NCBI GenBank assembly: GCA_019359155.1 | Contig: JAHHHV010000077.1 | Span: 48,765-112,764, forward strand | DNA: 64,000 nucleotides | Source: Pegethrix bostrychoides GSE-TBD4-15B | GTDB lineage: Bacteria > Cyanobacteriota > Cyanobacteriia > Elainellales > Elainellaceae | Direction: 5' to 3' | In this document: positions 50,664 through 59,056 of the stretch, one piece after another | How the letters are laid out: every line of letters begins with the position of its first letter | How positions within the stretch are numbered: position 1 is the first letter of the stretch | The notes under the pieces: generated by a model | Seen by the model: the letters and a program-made list of their open reading frames with translations, nothing else | Databases searched by the model: none | Told to the model about the DNA's origin: nothing | Program-made: the position numbers and the translations under genes

Positions 50664-50983
50664 CGGCTCAACGCTTTGCCCGATAGCGGGCATTCTAAAT
50701 ATGCCTCGATGGAATATGACCCGATAGATTTCCCAGCTTAAGCCGCCCTTGATTTAGCAATTGAGGACTTCCCTCTGTTGTTTTTACAGGTTTAGGAAAA
50801 GCTTGTAACCAGCAGCTTGACGAGTCAGGAAAGAGAGATGGCCGACTTGTTGAATTAAGCTAGGAGCGTTTTGGTTGGAAAGCGGTTTAGCAGCGATGCC
50901 TCGGCTAGAGAAGAAACTGCATGAATCTGCATAAGAAACGCATATTCAGATCTAGATCAGCTTAGAACCTCACACTTACTGCT
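50664..50983. other. Intergenic region
   Basis: 320 bp without a recognisable gene. A hairpin GCCCG-ATAG-CGGGC (50678-50691), followed by no T-run, might end the glycosyltransferase transcript. Confidence 0.4.
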
Positions 50984-51292
50984 ATGAAAGTCACATCCTT
51001 TGCCATTATCCCTCTGCTTGCTCTGGCTAGCGGCCTACCCAGTCAACCTGCGATGGCCGAAGTCTCGATTGATATCCTGATACGTTCTCACCCAAGTTCA
51101 GCGCCGTCTGCTATGTCTGCTCATTCTGGCGCTAGCAACTCAAATGCCCCAATAGTTGACCCAGCAGCCAGCGAATATCAGGACGTGTCAGAGCATCCTC
51201 AAGATCGCGATCCGCTAACGCAACTTCGGCCTAAAGCCGCTAAGCCTAGCGCTCAGACTGAAGATGACTTTAGACTTTTGATTCGGCTGTAG
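50984..51292 (+). CDS. Small secreted hypothetical protein
   Basis: 102 residues. Signal peptide MKVTSFAIIPLLALASGLPSQPAMA with a likely cut after AMA, then a short Ser/Ala/Pro-rich region with no cysteine and no recognised domain. Ends in DDFRLLIRL. Probably real because of the clear signal, but the family is not known to me. Confidence 0.5.
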   Translation: MKVTSFAIIPLLALASGLPSQPAMAEVSIDILIRSHPSSAPSAMSAHSGASNSNAPIVDPAASEYQDVSEHPQDRDPLTQLRPKAAKPSAQTEDDFRLLIRL

Positions 51293-51301
51293 TCGAGACG
51301 C

Positions 51302-51329
51302 AAAAAAGGGCAGAGATTTCGCTCTGCCC
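51302..51329 (-). terminator. Rho-independent terminator of pnt operon
   Basis: On the minus strand GGGCAGAG-CGAAAT-CTCTGCCC followed by six T, 32 bp beyond the pntB stop. Confidence 0.88.
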
Positions 51330-51361
51330 CAGTGCTGATGCCAGTTCTGACAGCAGATGAG

Positions 51362-52807
51362 CTACAGCTCTTTGACTCCCGCGACGAGCTTCGTCACCAT
51401 ATCTTTAGCGCTGCCAAACAGCATCACGGTATTGTCTTCGTAGAACAGCTCGTTTTCAACCCCGGAAAATCCAGCGTTCATGCCACGCTTGATCACAATT
51501 GTGTGATGCGCTCTGTCCACTTCTAAAATCGGCATTCCGTAGATTGGACTGCTGGCATTGTGACGAGCAGCTGGATTCACGACATCATTGGCGCCAATCA
51601 CCAGCGCGACATCGACCCGCTCAAATTCTGGGTTGATATCGTCCATGTCGTAAAGCTGTGTATAGGGCACGTTGGCTTCGGCCAGCAGGACGTTCATATG
51701 TCCCGGCATCCGTCCGGCCACCGGATGAATTGCATATTTCACCTCTACACCCAAGCGTTCGAGCTGGTCAGCTAACTCGCGGACTGAGTGCTGCGCCTGA
51801 GCTACCGCCATGCCGTATCCTGGCACAATCACAACCGATTTGGCATAGCCCAGCATCATTGCGCCTTCATCTGGGTCAATTGAGCGCACCACTTTATCTT
51901 GGCTGTTGCCGGTAGCTCCGCCATCTGCGCTAACGCTCTGCTTTGAGCCAAAGGCGCTGAACAGGACGTTGGCTAGCGTCCTGTTCATAGCGCGGCACAT
52001 GATTTCGGTGAGGATGATCCCCGATGCGCCCACTAGCGCCCCAGCAATAATCAAAATGTTGTTGCCCAGTACAAATCCGGCAGCGCTGGCGGCCAACCCC
52101 GAAAAAGAGTTGAGCAACGAAATTACCACGGGCGTATCGGCTCCGCCAATCGGCAGCACGAACAGCAGCCCCAATACCAGCGACAGGGCAGTGAGTCCCA
52201 AGAAAACGGCTGTGCTGCTGGGATCGGCAATCAGGTAGCCGCCACAGGCCAAAAAGCTGAGCAGCAGCAGCAGGTTGACGGGCTGCTGCAATGGAAAGGT
52301 AATGGGCGCACCGGGCACTAGCTCTTGCAATTTGGCAAAGGCCAGCAGGCTGCCAGTCAAGGTGATGCCGCCAATCAAGACGCTGAGAATAATCGTGATC
52401 GTTTCGTCGAGGGGCGGCACTGCGCCGGAGTGAATTACCTTCCAGAACTCGCCCACCGCGATCAGCGCTGAAGCCGCACCGCCAAAGCCGTTGAGCAAGC
52501 CTACCATCTGCGGCATGGCCGTCATTTCGACTTTTTGAGCCATGACTGCGCCCAAGCCAGCGCCAATTAGCACGCCAACTAAGATCACTTCGTAGTTCAG
52601 CACGTTGCGATCTAACAGAGTTGCCACAATGGCAATGAGCATTCCAACCGCGCCAATCAAATTACCTCGACGGGCAGTGGCCGGAGAGCCGAGCTGCTTG
52701 AGTCCGATGATGAACAAAGAGGCAGCGACCAGATAGCTGATTTGGATCACTGACGGGATGGCTGAGGAGATCCCTGAGAAAGCCCCTGAGGGAATCAGTT
52801 CGTTCAT
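51362..52807 (-). CDS. pntB: NAD(P) transhydrogenase beta subunit
   Basis: 481 residues. N-terminal half carries multiple membrane helices (domain II), C-terminal half is the NADP-binding domain III (VVIVPGYGMAVAQAQHSV, YAIHPVAGRMPGHMNVLLAEA, ALVIGANDVVNPAA). Couples proton flow to NADPH formation from NADH. Start overlaps the pntA2 stop by 4 bases. Confidence 0.96.
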   Translation of the reverse strand: MNELIPSGAFSGISSAIPSVIQISYLVAASLFIIGLKQLGSPATARRGNLIGAVGMLIAIVATLLDRNVLNYEVILVGVLIGAGLGAVMAQKVEMTAMPQMVGLLNGFGGAASALIAVGEFWKVIHSGAVPPLDETITIILSVLIGGITLTGSLLAFAKLQELVPGAPITFPLQQPVNLLLLLSFLACGGYLIADPSSTAVFLGLTALSLVLGLLFVLPIGGADTPVVISLLNSFSGLAASAAGFVLGNNILIIAGALVGASGIILTEIMCRAMNRTLANVLFSAFGSKQSVSADGGATGNSQDKVVRSIDPDEGAMMLGYAKSVVIVPGYGMAVAQAQHSVRELADQLERLGVEVKYAIHPVAGRMPGHMNVLLAEANVPYTQLYDMDDINPEFERVDVALVIGANDVVNPAARHNASSPIYGMPILEVDRAHHTIVIKRGMNAGFSGVENELFYEDNTVMLFGSAKDMVTKLVAGVKEL

Positions 52808-53097
52808 GCTTTGACCTCTTTCTTTTTAAACATTTGCAGCATCCGATCGGTGACGAGAAATCCGCCCACAACGTTGATGGTGGCGAGAATAACGGCAATC
52901 AGCCCCAAAATCACCGAGAGACTCCAGTTGCGGTCTCCGGCCACTAAGAGCGCTCCGACTAGCGAAATCCCTGAGATGGCGTTTGAGCCTGACATCAGCG
53001 GCGTATGCAGAGTCGGGGGAATTTTGTTGATTACTTCAACGCCGATAAAAGTCGCCAACACAAAGACGACAATTCCGGCAATCAATGCTTCGGTCAT
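52804..53097 (-). CDS. pntA2: NAD(P) transhydrogenase alpha subunit part 2
   Basis: 97 residues, three membrane helices (ALIAGIVVFVLATFIGVEVI, PLMSGSNAISGISLVGALLV, LSVILGLIAVILATINVVGG). It is the membrane portion of the alpha subunit, separate from the NAD-binding part as usual in cyanobacteria. Translationally coupled to pntB. Confidence 0.93.
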   Translation of the reverse strand: MTEALIAGIVVFVLATFIGVEVINKIPPTLHTPLMSGSNAISGISLVGALLVAGDRNWSLSVILGLIAVILATINVVGGFLVTDRMLQMFKKKEVKA

Positions 53098-53138
53098 TGA
53101 GCTGCTCCTGTAAATTAATGGCTTGTTATCTTGCCTAC

Positions 53139-53174
53139 GATATGGCCTGCGATATGGCCTGCGATATGGCCTGC
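53139..53174. repeat. 12-bp tandem repeat between pntA and pntA2
   Basis: Three perfect copies of GATATGGCCTGC that abut the pntA stop codon (TAG, 53174-53176 on the minus strand). Confidence 0.9.
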
Positions 53175-54337
53175 TATGACCGGACGGGCTGTGCCTGATT
53201 CACCAGATCCTGGACGCGAGCATTGCGAATCTCGCCCGCATGGCTCAGGCAAGCTGAGCGGGTGATCTCGTCCTCAAAGTCCAGCTCCAGCTTGCCGTCT
53301 TTACAGAGATGCTGCACCAGCGTCAGCAGGTTTTTAGCATACATCTGGCTAGCGTGAATCGGCATGGCTGAGGGCAGATTGATCGGGCCCATCTGGGTTA
53401 CGCCATTCCGCACGATGTCTTTGCCCGCCTCAGTGCCCGCGCAGTTGCCGCCCTGCTCTGCGGCCAGATCGACAATCACTGCGCCGGGCTTCATCTGAGC
53501 AATCATCTCTTCAGTCACCAAAACAGGAGCCTTGCGACCGGGGACTTGAGCCGTGGTGATCACCACATCCGCCAGCTTCACATGCTCGGCAATCGTCTCC
53601 TGCGTTTTCTGGCGCGAAACTTCTGAGACTTCGCGGGCATAGCCGCCTGCCGAAACTGTTTCTTCTTCTAGCTTCACCTCAACAAACTTCGCCCCCAGAC
53701 TCTGCACCTCTTCTTTAACAGCCGGACGAATGTCAAACGCCTCCACAACCGCACCCAGACGACGAGCGGTGGCAATTGCCTGCAAGCCTGCTACGCCTGC
53801 CCCAATGATGAATGCCTTGGCGGGCGGAATCGTGCCTGCTGCTGTGGTCAGCATTGGGAAAAACTTGGGCGAAGCCGCAGCGGCCAATAGCACTGCCTGG
53901 TAGCCAGCAACGCCAGCCTGCGACGACAGCGCATCCATGCTCTGGGCGCGACTAATTCGCGGGATCAGCTCCATGCTGAACGCAGTGACGTTACGCTCGG
54001 CGAGCTGCTGCACCAGCGCCGGATTGCCCAGCGGATCTAGAAAACCAATCAAAACGCTGCCCTCGCGCAGCAGATTCACCTCATGCTGGCCATCTTCGCG
54101 CTGCTGAGGTGGCTTCACCTTCAGCAGCAGATCGACTTCTCGGTAAATTTGGAAGACATCCGGCGTGAGCTGAGCGCCAGCGCTGCTGTAGTCGGCATCT
54201 GAAAAGAAGGCGGCCTCCCCTGCTCCTGCTTCCACCCAAACTTCAAAGCCTTGCTTGACGAGCCGACTGACCGTATCGGGAATCAGGGCAACTCGGCGTT
54301 CACCGACCTCGATTTCCTTGATAACGCCTATCTTCAT
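53174..54337 (-). CDS. pntA: NAD(P) transhydrogenase alpha subunit part 1
   Basis: 387 residues from ATG 54337, which has AGGAGGAT just upstream; a longer frame to 54433 lacks such a site. AlaDH/PNT fold: MKIGVIKEIEVGERRVAL, VEAGAGEAAFFSDADY, Rossmann FIIGAGVAGLQAIATARRLGA, then TTAQVPGRKAPVLV and VDLAAEQGGNC. Binds NAD(H). First gene of the pnt operon. Confidence 0.96.
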   Translation of the reverse strand: MKIGVIKEIEVGERRVALIPDTVSRLVKQGFEVWVEAGAGEAAFFSDADYSSAGAQLTPDVFQIYREVDLLLKVKPPQQREDGQHEVNLLREGSVLIGFLDPLGNPALVQQLAERNVTAFSMELIPRISRAQSMDALSSQAGVAGYQAVLLAAAASPKFFPMLTTAAGTIPPAKAFIIGAGVAGLQAIATARRLGAVVEAFDIRPAVKEEVQSLGAKFVEVKLEEETVSAGGYAREVSEVSRQKTQETIAEHVKLADVVITTAQVPGRKAPVLVTEEMIAQMKPGAVIVDLAAEQGGNCAGTEAGKDIVRNGVTQMGPINLPSAMPIHASQMYAKNLLTLVQHLCKDGKLELDFEDEITRSACLSHAGEIRNARVQDLVNQAQPVRS

Positions 54338-55056
54338 GAATCCTCCTGGTTGGATGAGTGGTGTGGCAGTAACTGGTTGCAGTGCTTTAGACAAGGCAAA
54401 TTCTGAGTCAAGCGACCCAGAATTACAGCTCAAACCTGCTGCCGTTTGGTTCGTTACTCTACTGAGATAACGTCTTTACCTGTAAAACAGGCAAAATCTC
54501 AGATAAATTTTATAAAGGCGATCAAAACCGTCCAAAATTATTGCAATCAGATACAGGAAATCACGATTTAAGTCAGAATTGGTAACCAGCTTGTAACTGA
54601 ATGTAAATATCTATTGCGACTTCAGAGCCTGTGAATCCCAGCCTAGCGATGGCTGGTGACCTGCAAGACTGACTTCATCAGCCTGCTATATTCCTGTGGC
54701 TGGATTGCTCCCTGCTCTTGCTGCTCAGTTAGCCAGCGATTTAAGCTACTGAAAGTCCTTTCGCCGCTAATCCAGTCCTGACCCTGGATTAAAGCCTACT
54801 GTGACGTCAGAAAATTCTCATGGGAGGTGATAGTCATCCCCATAGGCAGCATGATTTGCCATTTCCAGCGGCCATTTCCAGCGACCATTGTTAGAAATAA
54901 TACTGAATAATACTAATTGTCAGTCCGTAGTAACTGTAGCGCATCGATTGCTCAAAGTTTAAGAAAAGGTTAAGCATTAGATAATTCTAGCCTAACCCCT
55001 CTGGTGATTTAAGTGTTCCAAAAGGCTAAGAGGAACTGGATCAGCGCCCTTTGAAC
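54338..55056. other. Long intergenic region with short repeats
   Basis: 719 bp, no supported gene. Contains tandem GCCATTTCCAGCG (54858-54883, period 13), AATAATACTG (about 54897-54915, period 10), and a small hairpin CCCAGCC-TAGCGAT-GGCTGG near 54640. It must include the pnt promoter; I cannot fix its position. Confidence 0.5.
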
Positions 55057-55467
55057 TCACTCCAAGAACACATACATAGGTGTACTGGTACGCTGCCAAA
55101 AATCGACGGCGCTGGATAGGATCTCCAGGGCTGTTTGCCAGTCGTCGGGGGTAGCAGTTTGAAATGGCTCAGTGCCCTGATAAAAGATCACGTAGCCAGC
55201 CGCCGGACACCATTCCAGATCACGCAGACATTCTTCAAGCGAATCCCAGTTGGCCTGAGCATAGTCTGGAAACTCTGCGGCCTTAGCCAAGCCGTTGATG
55301 AACGTCTGCTTGTCATGGATATTTGAGCCTTGCAGATGAAATAGCTTCAGGTCTTGACTGGCGACAGCTGCGGTAATCTGCTCAGGGGTAAGGCCAAACG
55401 TAACCTGATAGAGACCGGGCGGGTACTGAATGTTAATTTTCTTGGATTCACTAGATGCGCTGGTCAT
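55057..55467 (-). CDS. Barstar family ribonuclease inhibitor
   Basis: 136 residues. Barstar fold: LFHLQGSNIHDKQTFINGLA, then FPDYAQANWDSLEECLRDLEW with the acidic helix that plugs the barnase active site, and YVIFYQG. Cytosolic. Lies 18 bp after the secreted ribonuclease on the same strand, the arrangement of toxin plus immunity, and should protect the cell from unexported enzyme. Confidence 0.9.
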   Translation of the reverse strand: MTSASSESKKINIQYPPGLYQVTFGLTPEQITAAVASQDLKLFHLQGSNIHDKQTFINGLAKAAEFPDYAQANWDSLEECLRDLEWCPAAGYVIFYQGTEPFQTATPDDWQTALEILSSAVDFWQRTSTPMYVFLE

Positions 55468-55485
55468 AATTATTAATTTGCTAAT

Positions 55486-56043
55486 TTACTCAAACTGAAC
55501 TCTGACAAAGCTGGCGTAGTGATCGGCAGTGTAGTAGAGTTCGCCATTTTGTCCGGACACGATTCGCCTTGCGCCTCTATTGCTGGCTCCGGGCGTATCT
55601 ACCGTATATTCTCGATAGTAGCCATAAGACTGTTTGGGAAGCAGTCCCTCGCGATTGCCAAACGTAATCCCGTCACGGTCATAGGGGAACGGACCACCTT
55701 GATAGATCAGGTTGATTGTCGTCTGGGCTTCGGTCGGAAGCTGGCTATAGCTGCGTGTCGGAATGCCTGACTTGGGGGCAGCACTTGGCATGGCAGCAAC
55801 TGCTACAGGAGTCGTCAGCGTCAGCATCTCAAGCGTGGGCTGCACCTGTAAAACGGGCTGAGAGCTGGCCGAGACTGCGCCCTGACTCACAGCCCCCGTA
55901 AAGGTCAGCAGGCCACAGAGCAGCAGCGCGGTAGGACTCAAGGTTCGTCTGAAGGCGCTGTCAACTAAACTGCTGGCCAAACTTACGAAGTCTTTTACTG
56001 AGTCTAGAATTATCTTCATCACAAGTAATCGTATGCGGTTCAC
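55486..56043 (-). CDS. Secreted guanyl-specific ribonuclease (RNase Sa/barnase family)
   Basis: 185 residues from GTG 56043 (ATG 56019 is an alternative). N-terminal signal or membrane anchor about 36-59 (TALLLCGLLTFTGAVSQ), variable spacer, then a ribonuclease N1/T1 domain about 97-185 very like Streptomyces RNase Sa: GGPFPYDRDGITFGNREG, QSYGYYREYTVDTPGASNRG, ADHYASF. Catalytic Glu145, Arg160 and His175 are present, so it should be active. No disulfide cysteines in the mature part. Followed by its barstar. Confidence 0.9.
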   Translation of the reverse strand: MNRIRLLVMKIILDSVKDFVSLASSLVDSAFRRTLSPTALLLCGLLTFTGAVSQGAVSASSQPVLQVQPTLEMLTLTTPVAVAAMPSAAPKSGIPTRSYSQLPTEAQTTINLIYQGGPFPYDRDGITFGNREGLLPKQSYGYYREYTVDTPGASNRGARRIVSGQNGELYYTADHYASFVRVQFE

Positions 56044-56058
56044 TAATTGTTCCCAATG

Positions 56059-56427
56059 TTACTCAGCTTTAGCCTCTGAATCCTCTGAATCAGCGGCCTC
56101 TGGTTTTGGTTTGCGCCACCGGCTCAACTGTCGAAACCAACCTGAACGGCTCGTATTTTGCCAGACCATAACGCTGCCCGTCCCCAACATCCAGAGCGCA
56201 CCCAGCCCGTTGAGCAGCACATAAAATGGCTCCAAAAACTGCCCCAGATATTCGCCTTCGTGAATCACCATCAGCCAGTGAACCTGCTCTCTGGGAAGGT
56301 TAAACCAGCTTTTAGCTAAGCGATAGGTAACGCCCGTGAGAATAGTCAGAGAGAGCGGTAAAATAACGAGTGGGGCAATGGTTTGATGTAACTTCCGAAT
56401 CTGACGCATGTTCATAGTTATGTTCAC
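56059..56427 (-). CDS. PepSY-associated membrane protein
   Basis: 122 residues (GTG 56427; ATG 56415 and 56409 also in frame). Two or three membrane helices: RKLHQTIAPLVILPLSLTILTGVTYRL resembles PepSY_TM proteins, HEGEYLGQFLEPFYVLLNGLG, LWMLGTGSVMVWQNTS. Ends in a charged tail. Begins 6 bp after the CHAT gene and ends 15 bp before the ribonuclease, so is part of one run. Confidence 0.75.
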   Translation of the reverse strand: MNITMNMRQIRKLHQTIAPLVILPLSLTILTGVTYRLAKSWFNLPREQVHWLMVIHEGEYLGQFLEPFYVLLNGLGALWMLGTGSVMVWQNTSRSGWFRQLSRWRKPKPEAADSEDSEAKAE

Positions 56428-56433
56428 TCTAGG

Positions 56434-59034
56434 CTATAGCCAGCTCCCTAAAAGCAGATAAGATGCCCAAAATCGGGGTGCCCCATACTGCGGATCTCTG
56501 AGGATTGCGAGTTGCGCCTGTCTCAATGCCTCCGCCTTGGAGACTTGATTTTGGCTCAAAACCTGATAGAACTGCTCCATCAACGCCGCTCCCGAATCGT
56601 CTTGCAGGTTCCACAGCGAGGCAATTGTGCTGCTCGCCCCGGCTCTGATTGCCATACCCGCCATGCCCAGTGCCGCCCGACGATCGCCCACCGCAGTTTG
56701 GCAAGCGCTCAGAACCAGCAGCTCAATCCGCTGAGGGCTGGTGGCTTCGCCGCGCAAGAGCTGATCGAGTTCGCTAACGTTGATTGGGCGATCCCAGGCC
56801 AAAATAAAGGTGTCGGCAGCGTTAGAGCTAAACTGGCCGTGCGTGGCAATATGCACAATCGCGTAGTCAGACTGGCTCACCTGCTTTTGGAAGTTGGCCT
56901 GCGTAAAGCTCTGATTAAACAGCACCTTGGCCGGTATTTCGGCCTCGATCTGCTGAATCTCCTGAGCCACAAAGCTGAGCGGCGCAAAGTTATCCCGCGC
57001 TTCGCTGAGTCCGGCAATGAGCAGGTTGTCGTAGCGCAGGGGCTTAGGATCGGCCAGCCGCAGTCCGGGGGCAACGGCGACGCTGTATTTTTCGATCAAA
57101 AACTGCTGCCCGTCAAATAGAGCGCTCAGCGGCAGGCGGCGCAAACTGCCGTCTAGCACAAACACGAGCGTTGAAATTGGAGGTTTTGGGGCTAGGGCTT
57201 CCGTGGCCGGAGCCAGCAGCCAGCGGTAAACCTGCTGAGACAAAGCCCGCGAACGCTGCGAGATATAGGGCAGCTTCAGCTCGTTCAGCAGCTCGTCTAT
57301 TGTAGTTTCTAGCGTCGGGCGGTCAACGACGCTGCTGTAGTGCTGTAGCTCCTGCTGCGGCAGCTTCAAGATCACCTCCAGTCGATCTGGCAGGACAATC
57401 GTGTAGAAGACTGCCGCCGAGAGCTGGGCGCGGTCGATCACCTGGTCAATCTCTAGCTCGGTTTCTAGGCAGGCTTCGCGGAAAAAATTGTCGAGTTCGG
57501 CGACTTGCAGCCCTTCAATTACCTGTCGCGCTTGGTCGAGCTGAGCTTGCGAGGGCGGGCTATCTCCATCTAGCAGCAGGTCGGCCAGCTCCCGATAAAC
57601 TGGCTCCACCTGCGATTGAATCGAAAACTGCACCTCGCGGTTGATCGCCACCAAATCGCTGCGGAGCGACTGCAAGCTCTGAACAGCTTCGCTGTAGGCC
57701 GCAATTGCGCCTGCCCGGTCGCCCTGCTGCTTCAGCAATCGCCCTAGCTGCCACTGCCAGCGGTAGGCCAAATCAGCCGCCTGGATTGACTGCGCCAGGA
57801 TCAGCGCCTGCTGCGTAACCTGAATTGCGGCCTGCTGCTCGTAAAATTGGCCGAGGCTACCCAGCGCAAAGGATTGATTCCGCCAATCGTTCAGGGCCGC
57901 AGCCTGGTGAGCGACGCCGGTGAGTCGAGCCGCAGGTGAGCCAGTTTTGAGCTGTATTTCGGCTAGCGCCAGCTTGATCTGCTGCGAGAGGCTGCGGTGG
58001 TTTGGGAGCAGGGCGGCGAGCTGCGGAGCCAGCGCGTTGGCCAGCGCTGTTGCTTCCGTATCACGTTGGAGGATAATCAGCAGGTTGATCTGGTTGAGCT
58101 GTGACTGAGCGGCAACTGGAGCCTGCTGTGCAGCCTGCCGATAGAGCGACAAGGCTAGATTCATCTGCTGGACAAACTGATTGGCAGCGGCGACTTGGTG
58201 CTGTTGGAGAGCGGCAGCGGCCAGCGTGGCGGGCGGGGGGGCTGCGAGTACCTGCAAAGCTTCATCAGGCGTGAGGTTGCTGAGGCTGAGCGCCCTGCTG
58301 GCTTCAAGCTGCGTCAGGTTGCCCAGACTAAGCTGAGTCGCAGCGGTAGATGCTGGATCGGCAGAGAGCTTTAGGGCGAGCTCCAACATTTGCCGCGACT
58401 GGCTAAGATCGCCTGCGACCTGCAAGGCTTCGCCTAGACTGCGAAGCACATTGACCTTTAAGGGCTGATCTAAGGGCTGATCAGGCTGAAGCTGGTCGTT
58501 GAGTTCTCTCAGCAGCGTTACCGCCCGTCGATAGAGTCCTAATGCCTCTAATGCCTGCGCCTGATTAAACTGACTCTGCTGCATCCCGCTCAAGTTGCCC
58601 TGCTGCTGATAGAGCGTGGCCGACTGCTGCCAGCTTACGAGCGCGGCTTCGGCCTGTCCTTGAACGAGCTGAAGCTGTGCCTGCACATCTAGCACCTGCG
58701 CCCGCACTGACAAATTAGCGGCAGGCAAATTAGCGGCGGGCAAATCAGCGGCGAGCATCAGACTGGTTGAGATGGCCTGATTTGCTGCTGGCCAGCGCCC
58801 CAACTGCTGATAGATGGCAGCCAGATTTGCCCAAGCTGCCGCCTGCTGTGACGGGTCGCCCTGCTGAATCTCCCGCTGCAATAGCTCAATCGCCGCCTCA
58901 AAGTTGCCGGACTCGTAGAGTATCTGGGCAGGATCTCGCTGCGCTTTCGCAGGGTGAGCGGCGAGTTGCAGCAGACAGAAGCCGACCGCCAGCAGCGCAA
59001 TTAGAATGTAACGCCAGCTTTTCAGCTTCATCAT
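56434..59034 (-). CDS. Secreted TPR-CHAT protein
   Basis: 866 residues from ATG 59034, which has GGGAG upstream and sits 22 bp after the nadB stop. Signal peptide (YILIALLAVGFCLLQLAAHPAKA), TPR array about 30-480, then a helical region and a C-terminal CHAT caspase-fold domain about 560-866 with catalytic His732 (HIATHGQF) and Cys778 (LSACQTAVGD). Both present, so a protease is plausible. Exported, thus distinct from cytosolic CHAT effectors. Two tandem repeats expand TPR linkers. Confidence 0.92.
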   Translation of the reverse strand: MMKLKSWRYILIALLAVGFCLLQLAAHPAKAQRDPAQILYESGNFEAAIELLQREIQQGDPSQQAAAWANLAAIYQQLGRWPAANQAISTSLMLAADLPAANLPAANLSVRAQVLDVQAQLQLVQGQAEAALVSWQQSATLYQQQGNLSGMQQSQFNQAQALEALGLYRRAVTLLRELNDQLQPDQPLDQPLKVNVLRSLGEALQVAGDLSQSRQMLELALKLSADPASTAATQLSLGNLTQLEASRALSLSNLTPDEALQVLAAPPPATLAAAALQQHQVAAANQFVQQMNLALSLYRQAAQQAPVAAQSQLNQINLLIILQRDTEATALANALAPQLAALLPNHRSLSQQIKLALAEIQLKTGSPAARLTGVAHQAAALNDWRNQSFALGSLGQFYEQQAAIQVTQQALILAQSIQAADLAYRWQWQLGRLLKQQGDRAGAIAAYSEAVQSLQSLRSDLVAINREVQFSIQSQVEPVYRELADLLLDGDSPPSQAQLDQARQVIEGLQVAELDNFFREACLETELEIDQVIDRAQLSAAVFYTIVLPDRLEVILKLPQQELQHYSSVVDRPTLETTIDELLNELKLPYISQRSRALSQQVYRWLLAPATEALAPKPPISTLVFVLDGSLRRLPLSALFDGQQFLIEKYSVAVAPGLRLADPKPLRYDNLLIAGLSEARDNFAPLSFVAQEIQQIEAEIPAKVLFNQSFTQANFQKQVSQSDYAIVHIATHGQFSSNAADTFILAWDRPINVSELDQLLRGEATSPQRIELLVLSACQTAVGDRRAALGMAGMAIRAGASSTIASLWNLQDDSGAALMEQFYQVLSQNQVSKAEALRQAQLAILRDPQYGAPRFWASYLLLGSWL
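58459..58482. repeat. 12-bp tandem duplication in TPR region
   Basis: TAAGGGCTGATC twice, coding DQPL/DQPL between TPR helices. Confidence 0.8.
58711..58755. repeat. 15-bp tandem repeat in TPR region
   Basis: Three units of CAAATTAGCGGCAGG type encode (LPAAN)n. Confidence 0.88.
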
Positions 59035-59056
59035 TTGCTCCCTGACTAAATTGCGA

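Noticed and set aside
54338..55056. Non-coding RNA gene such as Yfr1 or 6S RNA
   Set aside because: No conserved motif seen and only a minor hairpin; not supportable without comparison.
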